Assembly: GCF_016428975.1 (NCBI RefSeq) | Contig: NZ_JAELTT010000046.1 | Coordinates: 1 to 36,190 of the forward strand | Reading direction: 5' to 3' | DNA from: Dyella sp. ASV21 | Lineage (GTDB): Bacteria > Pseudomonadota > Gammaproteobacteria > Xanthomonadales > Rhodanobacteraceae | DNA: 36,190 bases | Part shown: one piece after another, positions 23,471-31,255 of the stretch | How the letters are laid out: each line of letters starts with the position of its first letter | Numbering within the stretch: position 1 is the stretch's first letter | Program-made: the position numbers and the translations under genes | Notes under the pieces: model-generated | Told to the model about the DNA's origin: nothing | Databases searched by the model: none | What the model saw: only the letters and a program-made list of their open reading frames with translations

Positions 23471-24211
23471 TTACCAGCCCATGTAGTGGCCGCCATTGAT
23501 GGACAGGTTGGCCCCGGTGATCCAGGCGGCTTCCTCGCCCGTGAGGAAGGCCACCGCGTGGGCAATTTCCTCCGGCTTGCCGAGGCGGCCTACCGGAATC
23601 TGCGCGACGATCTTCTCGCGCACGTCGTCCGGCACCGCCATCACCATGTCGGTCGCCACATAGCCTGGCGATACCGTATTCACGGTAATGCCGAACTTGG
23701 CGTTTTCCTGCGCCAGCGAAATGGTGAAACCGTGCATGCCCGCCTTGGCGGCGGCGTAGTTGGCCTGGCCGTACTGACCCTTCTGGCCGTTGATCGAGCT
23801 GATCTGCACGATACGGCCCCACTTGCGCGCCCGCATGTGCTCGATGACCGGGCGGGTCACGTTGAAGCAGGCGTTGAGGTTGGTGTTCACCACTTCCATC
23901 CACTGCGGATAGCTCATCTTGTGGAAGGTGGTGTCGCGGGTGATGCCCGCGTTGTTGACCAGAATCTCTACCGGCCCCAGGCCGGCTTCGATGATGCGCA
24001 CCATGGCCTCGCAGGAATCGGGATCTTTGACGTCGCCCGGCACGAGCATCACCTCGATGCCTTCCTTCGCCATCAATTCCTTCACTGCTTCCGCTTTGGC
24101 CTGGTCGCGATAGTTCGTGGCGACCCGATGTCCCTGTCGCGCGAGGTAACGGATGATCGCCGTGCCGATACCACCCGTGCCGCCAGTGACCAATGCCGTG
24201 CGCTGCGTCAT
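23471..24211 (-). CDS. phbB: Acetoacetyl-CoA reductase
   Basis: A 246-residue short-chain dehydrogenase of the PhaB/PhbB type. The cofactor motif is TGGTGGIG (residues 9-16), NNAG is at 86-89, and the catalytic Ser139, Tyr152 and Lys156 are in place (YxxxK as YAAAK). The GQYGQANYAAAKAG stretch and the C-terminal INGGHYMGW strongly favour acetoacetyl-CoA reductase over the FabG group. It makes (R)-3-hydroxybutyryl-CoA with NADPH for polyhydroxybutyrate. No PHB synthase or thiolase lies in the window. The ATG at 24211 is preceded by GGAGAAAAGG. It follows gluQ in the same direction, after a 156-base gap that could contain its promoter. Confidence 0.93.
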   Translation of the reverse strand: MTQRTALVTGGTGGIGTAIIRYLARQGHRVATNYRDQAKAEAVKELMAKEGIEVMLVPGDVKDPDSCEAMVRIIEAGLGPVEILVNNAGITRDTTFHKMSYPQWMEVVNTNLNACFNVTRPVIEHMRARKWGRIVQISSINGQKGQYGQANYAAAKAGMHGFTISLAQENAKFGITVNTVSPGYVATDMVMAVPDDVREKIVAQIPVGRLGKPEEIAHAVAFLTGEEAAWITGANLSINGGHYMGW

Positions 24212-24367
24212 GCCTTTTCTCCGAAAGATGCCGATGCTCTGAAACCCGGATCGTGCGTCGCGGGCGACGTCATGTCTAGCACGTCCAGCATGGCAAAACG
24301 CCTACGCCGGACCTGCGTTGTCGCGTCGCCACGCGAAACCGCGCGATCAGCGCATCGTTATAGCGGG

Positions 24368-25228
24368 TTACGCGGCCATCCGTTCGCTGCAGCGCGGCAA
24401 AAGTGCGGGATCGAACACCGCCAGGGCCTCCGCCAACAAGGCCTGTGGCGTCGTGGCGTGGGTTGTCACAGGGAGATCGAGAAAGTGCAGCGCCCGGCGC
24501 AAGGCCGGCAGGGGATCGGTGGGGTCCACCGGCCGTGCCTGCTCGGACTTGGACAGCTTGCGCCCGTTGGCGTCCAGCGCCAGCGGCAGGTGCAGGTAAC
24601 CGGGCTCGGGCAGGCCCAGGCAGCGTTGCAGGTAGATCTGCCGGGCGGTGGAGTCGAGCAGGTCGTTGCCACGCACCACCTGGGTGATGCCCTGAAAGGC
24701 GTCGTCCACGACGCAGGCCAACTGGTAGGCGTAATAGCCCTCCACCCGGCGTATCACGAAGTCGCCCGCCGTGAGGCGCAGGTTCTGCGTCTGCGGGCCT
24801 TGCAGGGCATCGTCGAAGCGGATCTCCCGATCGGGTACGTGCAAGCGCCAGGCCGGCACGCGATCAGGTGCGGGGGGCGCCAGGCATTGGCCGTCCAGGT
24901 GCAGGCCGCCCGCCAGGTCGTTGCGGCTGCACCAGCAAGGAAACACCTGGCCGTTCGCCTTCAATTGCTCAAAAGCGTCGTCGTAGGCGGCGATGCGGGA
25001 CGACTGGAACAGCGGCCGCGCATCCGCTGTCAGGCCAAAGGCTGGCAGGGCAGCGAGAATGCTCTCGGCGGAGCCGGGCATTTCGCGCGGCGGATCGATG
25101 TCCTCCACGCGCACCAGCCACGTCCCGCCCGCATGCCGCGCGCACAGCCAGCTACCCACCGCCGCCACGAGGGAGCCGAAATGCAGGTGACCGGTCGGCG
25201 ATGGGGCGAAACGTCCGCGGTAAGTCAT
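24368..25228 (-). CDS. gluQ: Glutamyl-queuosine tRNA(Asp) synthetase
   Basis: A 286-residue truncated class I glutamyl-tRNA synthetase paralogue lacking the anticodon-binding domain, the hallmark of GluQ-RS (YadB). It attaches glutamate to queuosine at position 34 of tRNA-Asp. The HIGH-type motif is SPTGHLHFG at residues 10-18 and the KMSKS-type motif is KLSKS at 224-228. The zinc site is suggested by CWC (98-100) and Cys115. The ATG at 25228 opens the conserved YRGRFAPSPTGHLH. Unlike in E. coli it is not next to dksA. It is divergent from htpX. Confidence 0.95.
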   Translation of the reverse strand: MTYRGRFAPSPTGHLHFGSLVAAVGSWLCARHAGGTWLVRVEDIDPPREMPGSAESILAALPAFGLTADARPLFQSSRIAAYDDAFEQLKANGQVFPCWCSRNDLAGGLHLDGQCLAPPAPDRVPAWRLHVPDREIRFDDALQGPQTQNLRLTAGDFVIRRVEGYYAYQLACVVDDAFQGITQVVRGNDLLDSTARQIYLQRCLGLPEPGYLHLPLALDANGRKLSKSEQARPVDPTDPLPALRRALHFLDLPVTTHATTPQALLAEALAVFDPALLPRCSERMAA

Positions 25229-25421
25229 CGGCGCATTCTACGAAGGTTGGGCCGCAGGAGGCAGGCAGCGCCTCGCCCTGGAGGCTGACGCGCGGCTAAA
25301 GCTCACGTTGCCGATGGCCGCTGTCGCGTCTTCCAGCCCTTGAAACCGCAAGGTTTCGCCACGATGCTCTCCTGGCGGCGAAAGTCGCGTATCCCTTTTC
25401 ATGACTGCCCGAGAGACAGCC

Positions 25422-26321
25422 ATGCGTCGCATCGCATTGTTCCTGCTTACCAATATCGCCGTTCTGTTCCTGCTGAGCATCGTCTGCCACCTGTTTGGCG
25501 TCGATCAGTGGGCCGCCGCCCGTGGTTACGGCGGTATGGGAGGCCTGCTTATCTATGCCGCCGTGTTCGGCATGGGGGGTGCCTTCATCTCGCTGGCCAT
25601 GTCCAAGTGGACCGCCAAGATGTCCACCGGCGCCCGGGTGATCGAACAACCCCAGAACGAAGCCGAGCGCTGGTTGCTCGACACCGTTCGCCACCACGCC
25701 CAGAACGCTGGCATCGGCATGCCCGAAGTGGCCATTTACGACGCGCCCGAAATGAACGCGTTCGCCACCGGCATGACCAAGAACAGTTCACTGGTGGCGG
25801 TAAGCACCGGCCTGCTGCAGCAGATGGACCGCGAGCAAGTGTCGGCCGTGCTCGGCCACGAGATCGGCCACGTCGCCAACGGCGACATGGTCACCCTGAC
25901 CCTGATCCAGGGTGTGGTGAATACCCTGGTGATCGTGGCCGCCCGCGTGGTCGGTCGCCTGGTCGACAGCTGGTTGTCGGGCGGTCGTGACGACCGTGGC
26001 GGCAGCGGCATCGGTTATTTTGTGTCGGTGATGGTGTTGCAACTGGTGTTCGGCTTGTTCGCCTCGATGATCGTGATGGCGTTCTCGCGCTGGCGCGAGT
26101 TTCGCGCGGATGCCGCCGGCGCCAAGCTGGCCGGTCGCGGCGCGATGATCTCCGCCCTGCAGCGCCTGCAGGTGCAGCATGGCGAGAGCACGCTGCCGCA
26201 GACCATCGCTGCGTTCGGCATCTCCGGCCATCTGGCCACGGGCCTCAAGCGCCTGTTCATGAGCCATCCGCCGCTGGAAGAGCGTATTGCCGCGTTGCAG
26301 AACGCGTCGGCGCACGCGTAA
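25422..26321 (+). CDS. htpX: Membrane zinc protease HtpX
   Basis: A 299-residue M48B protease of the inner membrane, which works in membrane-protein quality control. The zinc motif is HEIGH (146-150), with Glu226 in REFRAD as third ligand. Hydrophobic segments at about 5-25, 40-60, 157-182 and 198-222 match the family's four membrane helices. The ATG at 25422 gives the classic MRRIALFLLTN start; the ATG at 25401 would prepend seven residues. Two hairpins follow the gene, the second being an intrinsic terminator. It is adjacent to htpG, another stress chaperone, in the same orientation. Confidence 0.97.
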   Translation: MRRIALFLLTNIAVLFLLSIVCHLFGVDQWAAARGYGGMGGLLIYAAVFGMGGAFISLAMSKWTAKMSTGARVIEQPQNEAERWLLDTVRHHAQNAGIGMPEVAIYDAPEMNAFATGMTKNSSLVAVSTGLLQQMDREQVSAVLGHEIGHVANGDMVTLTLIQGVVNTLVIVAARVVGRLVDSWLSGGRDDRGGSGIGYFVSVMVLQLVFGLFASMIVMAFSRWREFRADAAGAKLAGRGAMISALQRLQVQHGESTLPQTIAAFGISGHLATGLKRLFMSHPPLEERIAALQNASAHA

Positions 26322-26325
26322 TTTC

Positions 26326-26350
26326 ACTCGCTCTCCGCTGGAGAGCGAGT
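26326..26350 (+). other. Hairpin directly after htpX
   Basis: ACTCGCTCTCC (26326-26336) and GGAGAGCGAGT (26340-26350) form a perfect inverted repeat with three bases between the arms, starting five bases after the htpX stop. No T-run follows. It may stabilise the htpX message or assist the terminator just downstream. Confidence 0.7.
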
Positions 26351-26357
26351 AACTTGC

Positions 26358-26385
26358 GGGGCCGATTCGTCGGCCCCTTTGTTTG
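26358..26385 (+). terminator. Intrinsic terminator between htpX and htpG
   Basis: GGGGCCGA (26358-26365), tetraloop TTCG, TCGGCCCC (26370-26377), then TTTGTTTG. The very stable UUCG loop makes this a convincing terminator. Only about 40 bases remain before the htpG start codon. Confidence 0.9.
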
Positions 26386-26424
26386 TCCCATCCTTTTGCC
26401 TGACCTTTGCATGAGTCTTTCCGT

Positions 26425-28296
26425 ATGACGAACTCCGCGCCCGAAACCCGTAAATTCGAAGCCGAAGTCGCCCAGGTGTTGCACCTGGTCACGCACTCGC
26501 TGTATTCGCACAAGGAAATTTTCCTGCGCGAACTTATCTCCAACGCCTCCGACGCCTGCGACAAGCTGCGTTTCGAGTCGCTCGCCAAGCCCGAGCTGCT
26601 TTCCGGCGACGGTGAGCTGCACATCGACGTGAGCTGGGACGACAAGGCCCGCACCATCACCGTGCGCGATAACGGCATTGGCATGAGCCGTGACGAAGTG
26701 GTGGCCAACATCGGCACCATCGCCAGCTCGGGCACGCGCCGCTTCCTGGAAGCCATGAGCGCCGAGCAGAAGACCGACGCGCGCCTGATCGGCCAGTTCG
26801 GCGTGGGCTTCTATTCGGCCTTTGTCGTGGCCGAGCGCGTCACCGTGCTCAGCCGTCGTGCCGACCTCCCGGAAGGCGAGGGCGTGCGTTGGGAAAGCGA
26901 TGGCAAGGGCGAATACAGCCTGGCCCAGGTCGATCTGCCCGAGCGCGGCACGGCCGTGATCCTGCACCTGAAGGCCGACGAGGACGAGTTCCTCAAGGGC
27001 TGGGAACTGCGCTCGCTGATCCGCAAGTATTCCGATCACGTGGCGTTCCCGATCCGTTGCCCCAAGGACAAGGACGGTGCGCCCACCGACGAATGGGAAA
27101 CCGTCAACGACGCATCGGCGCTGTGGGCCAAGCCGCGCAACGAGATTTCCGACGAGGATTACCAGAGCTTCTACAAGTCGCTCGGGCATGACTTCAACGA
27201 TGCACTGGCCTGGACGCATAACCGCGTGGAAGGCAGCCAGAGTTTCACCACCTTGCTGTATATCCCCGAGCAGCCGCCGTTCGACCTGATGATGGGCGGT
27301 CGCGACGAGCGCAAGGGGCTTAAGCTGTACATCAAGCGCGTCTTCATCATGGACGCCGCCGAAGAGCTGCTGCCCAACTACCTGCGCTTCGTGCGCGGCG
27401 TGGTGGATTCGGACGACCTGCCGCTCAACGTGAGCCGCGAGATCCTGCAGCACAATCGTCAGCTCGAGCGCATTCGCGCGGCCTGCATCAAGCGCGTGCT
27501 CGACCTGCTGGAGAAGCTGGCGCGCGATGAGCCCGAAAAGTTCGCCACCTTCTACAAGGCCTTCGGTAACACGCTGAAGGAAGGCATTGCCGAAGACGCC
27601 GCCAATCGAGAGCGCATCGCCAAGCTGCTGCGCTTTGCCTCCACCAAGGGTGAGGGCGCCCAGCAAACCGTATCGCTCGATGACTACGTGGGCCGTATGG
27701 CCGTGGGGCAGGACACCATTTGGTACATCACCGCCGATGGTTATGCGGCGGCCGTGGGTAGCCCGCAGTTGGAAGCCTTCAAGGCCAAGGGCATCGAAGT
27801 GCTGTTGATGTTCGACCGCATCGACGAATGGATGCTCAACAGCTTGCAGGAATATGCCGGCAAAAAACTGCGCAACGTGGCCAAGGGCGAGCTGCCGCTG
27901 GATGAGGCAGACAAGAAGCAGCAAGAGGAGGCCACCAAGGCCGCCGAGCCGCTGCTGGCCAAACTCAAGGAGTTGCTGGGCGATCGCGTGAGTGATGTGC
28001 GCGTGTCGGCGCGGCTGACCGATTCGCCGTCCTGCCTGGCGTTGTCGGACTACGAAATGGCACCGCATCTGGCGCGTCTGCTGCGCGAAGCGGGCCACGA
28101 CATGCCCGATAGCAAGCCGACGCTGGAGATCAACCCGCAGCATCCGTTGCTGCAGCGCGTGCAGAACGAGAGCGACCCGGCCAAGGCTGCCGATCTCGCC
28201 AGCTTGCTGTTGGAGCAGGCCGAAATCACGGCCGGCGCCCAGCTGCCGGACCCGGCGGCCTTCGTGCAGCGTTTGAATCGCCTGATCGTCGGCTAA
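26425..28296 (+). CDS. htpG: Molecular chaperone HtpG (Hsp90)
   Basis: A 623-residue bacterial Hsp90, nearly the same length as the E. coli protein. The GHKL ATPase domain carries LRELISNASDACDKLR with the catalytic glutamate and asparagine, then DNGIGMS, and FGVGFYSAF as the lid glycine motif. The middle domain has the NVSREILQ arginine loop, and the C-terminal dimerisation domain completes the protein. The ATG at 26425 opens MTNSAPETRKFEAEV; an in-frame TTG 18 bases earlier is less likely. The short distance to the htpX terminator leaves little room for a promoter, so partial read-through from htpX is possible. An intrinsic terminator follows. Confidence 0.98.
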   Translation: MTNSAPETRKFEAEVAQVLHLVTHSLYSHKEIFLRELISNASDACDKLRFESLAKPELLSGDGELHIDVSWDDKARTITVRDNGIGMSRDEVVANIGTIASSGTRRFLEAMSAEQKTDARLIGQFGVGFYSAFVVAERVTVLSRRADLPEGEGVRWESDGKGEYSLAQVDLPERGTAVILHLKADEDEFLKGWELRSLIRKYSDHVAFPIRCPKDKDGAPTDEWETVNDASALWAKPRNEISDEDYQSFYKSLGHDFNDALAWTHNRVEGSQSFTTLLYIPEQPPFDLMMGGRDERKGLKLYIKRVFIMDAAEELLPNYLRFVRGVVDSDDLPLNVSREILQHNRQLERIRAACIKRVLDLLEKLARDEPEKFATFYKAFGNTLKEGIAEDAANRERIAKLLRFASTKGEGAQQTVSLDDYVGRMAVGQDTIWYITADGYAAAVGSPQLEAFKAKGIEVLLMFDRIDEWMLNSLQEYAGKKLRNVAKGELPLDEADKKQQEEATKAAEPLLAKLKELLGDRVSDVRVSARLTDSPSCLALSDYEMAPHLARLLREAGHDMPDSKPTLEINPQHPLLQRVQNESDPAKAADLASLLLEQAEITAGAQLPDPAAFVQRLNRLIVG

Positions 28297-28340
28297 GCCA
28301 GGCGTAGCCAGTCCGGCGACTCGACCGGACAGGCCCATCG

Positions 28341-28372
28341 AGAACGGCCGCTATACTGCGGCCGTTCTTTTT
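28341..28372 (+). terminator. Terminator of htpG, possibly overlapping a promoter
   Basis: AGAACGGCCGC (28341-28351) and GCGGCCGTTCT (28358-28368) form a perfect 11-bp stem, followed by TTTT. The six-base loop is TATACT, a good -10 hexamer placed 27 bases before the next start codon, so the same DNA may both end htpG and start the next gene. Confidence 0.9.
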
Positions 28373-28383
28373 ATGGGGTGCCC

Positions 28384-29286
28384 ATGAGCGCGTTGCTGTT
28401 GCTATTCACCTGCCTGCTGCTCGGCGCACTGGTGGCGCGCTTCGCCAAGCCGCCGTCGGGCATCGTGCATGGCATCAACTGGTGGGTCATCCGCATCGCC
28501 TTGCCGGCGCTGGTGCTGGCCTTGGTGCCCAAGGTGCGTATCGACACCCAGCTGTGGTTTCCGGTAGCCGCGATGTGGGTGGTGTTCTTCGGCGCCTGGG
28601 CGCTATTCGCCGCGCTGGGGCGCTGGCTGGGTTGGTCGCGCGAACGCATTGGTGCGCTTACCCTGGTGTGCGGCCTGGGCAACACCTCGTTCATGGGTTA
28701 TCCCATGCTGCAGGCCTTGCACGGCAAGGAAGGGCTGGCGTTGGCCGTGGTCGCCGACCAGCTCGGCTGTTTTCCGTTGCTTTCATCCGCCGGCGTGGCA
28801 GTGGCGTCGCTGTATTCGGGCCGCGTGCCGCAGGCTGGGGTGATCGCCCGACGCATTCTCACCTTCCCGTCGTTTCTGGCGCTGATCGTGGGCGGCTTGG
28901 TGGGGGCCTTGGGCGGTTGGCCGGATGCGATCGACGGTGTGCTCATGCCCATCGGCGCCACGCTCACGCCACTGGCGCTGTTTTCGGTGGGCTTGCAGTT
29001 CAAATTCCATCTGGGCGAGCGACAGCTGCCGGCCTTGCTGTTGGGCCTGGGCTGGAAGCTGGCGCTGGCGCCCCTGGTGGCCTGGTTGATCGGGCGCGCG
29101 GCCGGGGTTGGCGGGCTCACGCTGACCGTGGGTGTATTGCAGGCGGCAATGGCCCCGATGATCTCCGCGGCCATCCTGGCCGATGAGCATAAGCTGGAGC
29201 CTACGCTGGCCAATACGATACTTGGAGCGGGCATCGTGCTGTCGCTGCTCACCATTCCGCTGGGCAATCTGCTGCTGGGCGGTTAG
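28384..29286 (+). CDS. AEC family permease (auxin efflux carrier type)
   Basis: A 300-residue inner-membrane protein with about ten hydrophobic segments, in the AEC family of secondary transporters. The GLGNTSFMGYPM motif near residue 100 and the C-terminal QAAMAPMISAAILA segment are typical. Substrates in bacteria include malate and other carboxylates; auxin is not implied. I chose the ATG at 28384; the GTG two codons earlier is possible. The next gene starts 12 bases after its stop with a strong ribosome-binding site, so the two are co-transcribed. Confidence 0.9.
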   Translation: MSALLLLFTCLLLGALVARFAKPPSGIVHGINWWVIRIALPALVLALVPKVRIDTQLWFPVAAMWVVFFGAWALFAALGRWLGWSRERIGALTLVCGLGNTSFMGYPMLQALHGKEGLALAVVADQLGCFPLLSSAGVAVASLYSGRVPQAGVIARRILTFPSFLALIVGGLVGALGGWPDAIDGVLMPIGATLTPLALFSVGLQFKFHLGERQLPALLLGLGWKLALAPLVAWLIGRAAGVGGLTLTVGVLQAAMAPMISAAILADEHKLEPTLANTILGAGIVLSLLTIPLGNLLLGG

Positions 29287-29297
29287 CAAGGAGCCGT

Positions 29298-29660
29298 ATG
29301 GATCTGATTGCGCACCTGCTGGATCTGGAAACCCGGCTTCACCAGTGGCAGATTCGCGCCGACGAGCAAGCCCTGCGGCAACTCTTGGCCGAGGATTTCT
29401 TCGAGCTTGGTGTCTCGGGTGCGGTGTGGACACGCGAGGCGGTAATCGAAGCGCTCCGCGGCGAAGCGTTTTCGCCGCGCGAGGTGAGCGATTTCCGCGT
29501 TACTCGACTCGCCGATGGCGTGGCGCTGGCGACCTATCGGGTGCATCGTCATGCCACCCCGCAGCGGCCTGCCGCAGCATCCTTGCGAAGCTCGATCTGG
29601 TGTCATCGCGACGGCCGCTGGCAGATGCAGTTTCACCAGGGCACACCGCTGCCCGGTTGA
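29298..29660 (+). CDS. NTF2-like (DUF4440 type) small protein
   Basis: A 120-residue cone-fold protein. The pattern of an N-terminal helix pair (LLDLETRLHQWQIRADEQ), a LAEDFFELGVSG strand and a C-terminal WQMQFHQGT strand fits the SnoaL/DUF4440 branch of the NTF2-like superfamily. Such proteins may be small enzymes or binding proteins; no active site can be named. AAGGAG precedes the ATG by four bases, 12 bases after the AEC permease stop. The Hsp15 gene begins 16 bases later, so the three lie in a probable operon. Confidence 0.8.
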   Translation: MDLIAHLLDLETRLHQWQIRADEQALRQLLAEDFFELGVSGAVWTREAVIEALRGEAFSPREVSDFRVTRLADGVALATYRVHRHATPQRPAAASLRSSIWCHRDGRWQMQFHQGTPLPG

Positions 29661-29675
29661 GCCACAATAAGCCCC

Positions 29676-30074
29676 ATGTCATCTCCGCAAGCTTCCCCTG
29701 CGGCGTCCGTGCGCGCCGACGTGTGGCTCTGGGCCGCCCGCTTCTTCAAGACCCGCAGCCTGGCTAAGCAGGCCATCGACGGCGGCAAGGTCCAGCTCAA
29801 CGACGCCAGCTGCAAGCCGGCCAAGGCGGTATCGGTGGGCGATCGATTGCGCATCGGGCGGGGCGAGGAGCGCCTGGAAGTGGAAGTGCTGGGTTTGTCC
29901 GAGCAGCGTGGCCCGGCCCCGCAGGCCCAGGCGCTGTATCGCGAAAGCGAGGCCAGCCTTGCGGCGCGCGAGGCGGCGAAGGCTCAGCGCAAGCTTGTGG
30001 GCGCCATGGCCCCGCCGATGCGGCCGGACAAGCACGCACGTCGAGAATTGCGACGCCTTAAGGATTCCATGTGA
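29676..30074 (+). CDS. hslR: Ribosome-associated heat-shock protein Hsp15 (S4 domain)
   Basis: A 132-residue protein, close in length to E. coli Hsp15 (133). The S4 RNA-binding domain covers residues 12-75 with VRADVWLWAARFFKTRSLAKQ and DGGKVQLNDASCKPAKAVSVGD. The tail after residue 90 is basic and helical (AAKAQRKLVG, RPDKHARRELRRLKDSM). Hsp15 binds free 50S subunits carrying nascent chains and helps recycle stalled ribosomes after heat shock. It lies close behind the NTF2-like gene and 3.3 kb from htpX and htpG, giving three heat-stress genes in this part of the window. Confidence 0.94.
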   Translation: MSSPQASPAASVRADVWLWAARFFKTRSLAKQAIDGGKVQLNDASCKPAKAVSVGDRLRIGRGEERLEVEVLGLSEQRGPAPQAQALYRESEASLAAREAAKAQRKLVGAMAPPMRPDKHARRELRRLKDSM

Positions 30075-30177
30075 GTCACGCATCGCAGAACCCGTAGCCG
30101 AACTGCGGGAGCATCAGCATCACGGACGGTTCGCGCGGGCGTGCGGATGTCCAACGATCTTGATGTGGGAGGTAGCG

Positions 30178-30756
30178 ATGACGGGCATGGCATTCCTGAA
30201 GCGTTTGCTGGGTGGCGCGGTTCCGGGGGCCCATCCGGCGTGGCGCAAGACCACGCAAGGGGCGAAGGTGCTGGTGGTGGACGACTCCGCGACCATCCGC
30301 GCCGTGCTCGGTCGCATGCTGGAAGTGGATGGCTACCAGGTCATGCGCGCCGCCGATGGTGAGCGCGCGCTGGAGATGGCCCGCGCCGAATGCCCCGCGC
30401 TGATCTTTCTGGATATTGTGCTGCCGGGCATGAATGGCTTTGCGGTGCTGCGTGCGCTGCGCCACGACCCGCTGACCCAGCACGTGCCGATCGTGATGAT
30501 CAGCGGCAACCAGCAGGCTACCGAGCAATTCTACGTGCAGCGCTTCGGGGCGGACGACTTCATCAGCAAGCCGTTCGGGCAAGCCGAGGTGGCGCGCAGC
30601 ATCGACCGTCTGGTGGGCTTTGGGCGGTTGTCCGCGCGCGAACCGGCCAAGGTCGTATCGCTGCCGGTATCGGTGCCGGTGGAAACCATTCCTGCCTTGT
30701 TGGCCAATGCAACCGCCGAGCCCTCCGGCGAGAAGCGACCCGAACTGGCCGCTTGA
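30178..30756 (+). CDS. CheY-like response regulator, single receiver domain with extensions
   Basis: A 192-residue protein. Residues 29-145 are a receiver domain: the acidic pair Asp35-Asp36, the phosphorylated Asp79 in FLDIVLPGMNG, Ser109 as switch residue, and Lys131 in SKPF. There is no output domain. The first 28 residues (MTGMAFLKRLLGG) and the last 45 are extensions without a recognised fold. The receiver resembles PilG/PilH-type regulators of twitching motility, but no pil gene or histidine kinase is nearby, so the pathway is open. GGGAGG sits just before the ATG at 30178; the frame is open much further upstream but overlaps hslR. A strong terminator follows. Confidence 0.88.
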   Translation: MTGMAFLKRLLGGAVPGAHPAWRKTTQGAKVLVVDDSATIRAVLGRMLEVDGYQVMRAADGERALEMARAECPALIFLDIVLPGMNGFAVLRALRHDPLTQHVPIVMISGNQQATEQFYVQRFGADDFISKPFGQAEVARSIDRLVGFGRLSAREPAKVVSLPVSVPVETIPALLANATAEPSGEKRPELAA

Positions 30757-30777
30757 CCTGGCCGGTGGCGTGCATAG

Positions 30778-30806
30778 AAGGCGGCGTCCACGGGCGCCGC
30801 CTTTTT
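30778..30806 (+). terminator. Intrinsic terminator after the receiver gene
   Basis: AAGGCGGCG (30778-30786) pairs with CGCCGCCTT (30795-30803), with an 8-base loop, and five T run from 30802. Confidence 0.92.
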
Positions 30807-30910
30807 CATGGGTAAGAAACCCGCTCCGCATGGCGGCCACGTGATGTTCGTCGCGTGGGGCGGTTTGGATGGGATGCATCGCCGCCAACCTTCGTTCACG
30901 CGGGCAGAAC

Positions 30911-31210
30911 ATGGGCTTGCGGACGATCAGCGCTTCCCTGGAACGTATGGAGGCCACCGTGGCCGAATCGATCGAAGAAGGTGCGCTGGTGTTCGTCGCC
31001 GACGGCGAAGATGGCGTCGGTTCCGTGCGCCGTTTGTTGCCGGACGAGGATGCGTTGCTGGTCTACATCGAGAATGCCGGCGATTTCGTCATACCCGCGC
31101 GTGGTGTGAAAGCAGTGCATTCGGGCAAGGTCATCCTCGACCTGGATCACTTGTCCCGCCCCGTGCTGGAGGCGATCGGCAACGCCCGCCGCTCCGAGTA
31201 TCCGCATTGA
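30911..31210 (+). CDS. Small conserved-looking protein of unknown function
   Basis: A 99-residue acidic protein of alternating beta-like segments (ALVFVADGEDGVGSVRRLL, DALLVYIENAGDFVIPA, GVKAVHSGKVILDLDHL). The pattern faintly recalls a PRC-barrel or DUF2171-type small barrel, but I do not recognise it firmly. Codon use looks like that of its neighbours, and it has no signal peptide. The start is uncertain: ATG at 30911, or 42 bases upstream at 30869, neither with a strong ribosome-binding site. It lies between the receiver gene and the end of convergent mutS, with a hairpin at 31214-31244. Confidence 0.65.
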   Translation: MGLRTISASLERMEATVAESIEEGALVFVADGEDGVGSVRRLLPDEDALLVYIENAGDFVIPARGVKAVHSGKVILDLDHLSRPVLEAIGNARRSEYPH

Positions 31211-31213
31211 CGT

Positions 31214-31244
31214 GCGCCCTCGCCCGCAATCCGGAAGAGGGCGC
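31214..31244. terminator. Shared hairpin between convergent genes
   Basis: GCGCCCTC (31214-31221) and GAGGGCGC (31237-31244) are exact complements around 15 bases. The hairpin lies between the small protein gene and the mutS stop. It lacks T-runs on either side, so termination strength is doubtful. Confidence 0.5.
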
Positions 31245-31255
31245 CATCGCTAACG

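Noticed and set aside
23486-25288. A 600-codon plus-strand frame across phbB and gluQ
   Set aside because: Both genes it opposes have full catalytic motifs. The frame crosses their intergenic gap and has no recognisable content.
26351-26391. A possible sigma-32 promoter before htpG (CTTG with CCCAT)
   Set aside because: The two elements are about 30 bases apart, far beyond the normal 11-16 base spacer, and the terminator stem lies between them.
26257-28338. A 693-codon open frame antisense to htpG
   Set aside because: It mirrors the htpG codons in high-GC DNA, has no family motifs and runs through the real htpG terminator region. It is a shadow of a certain gene.
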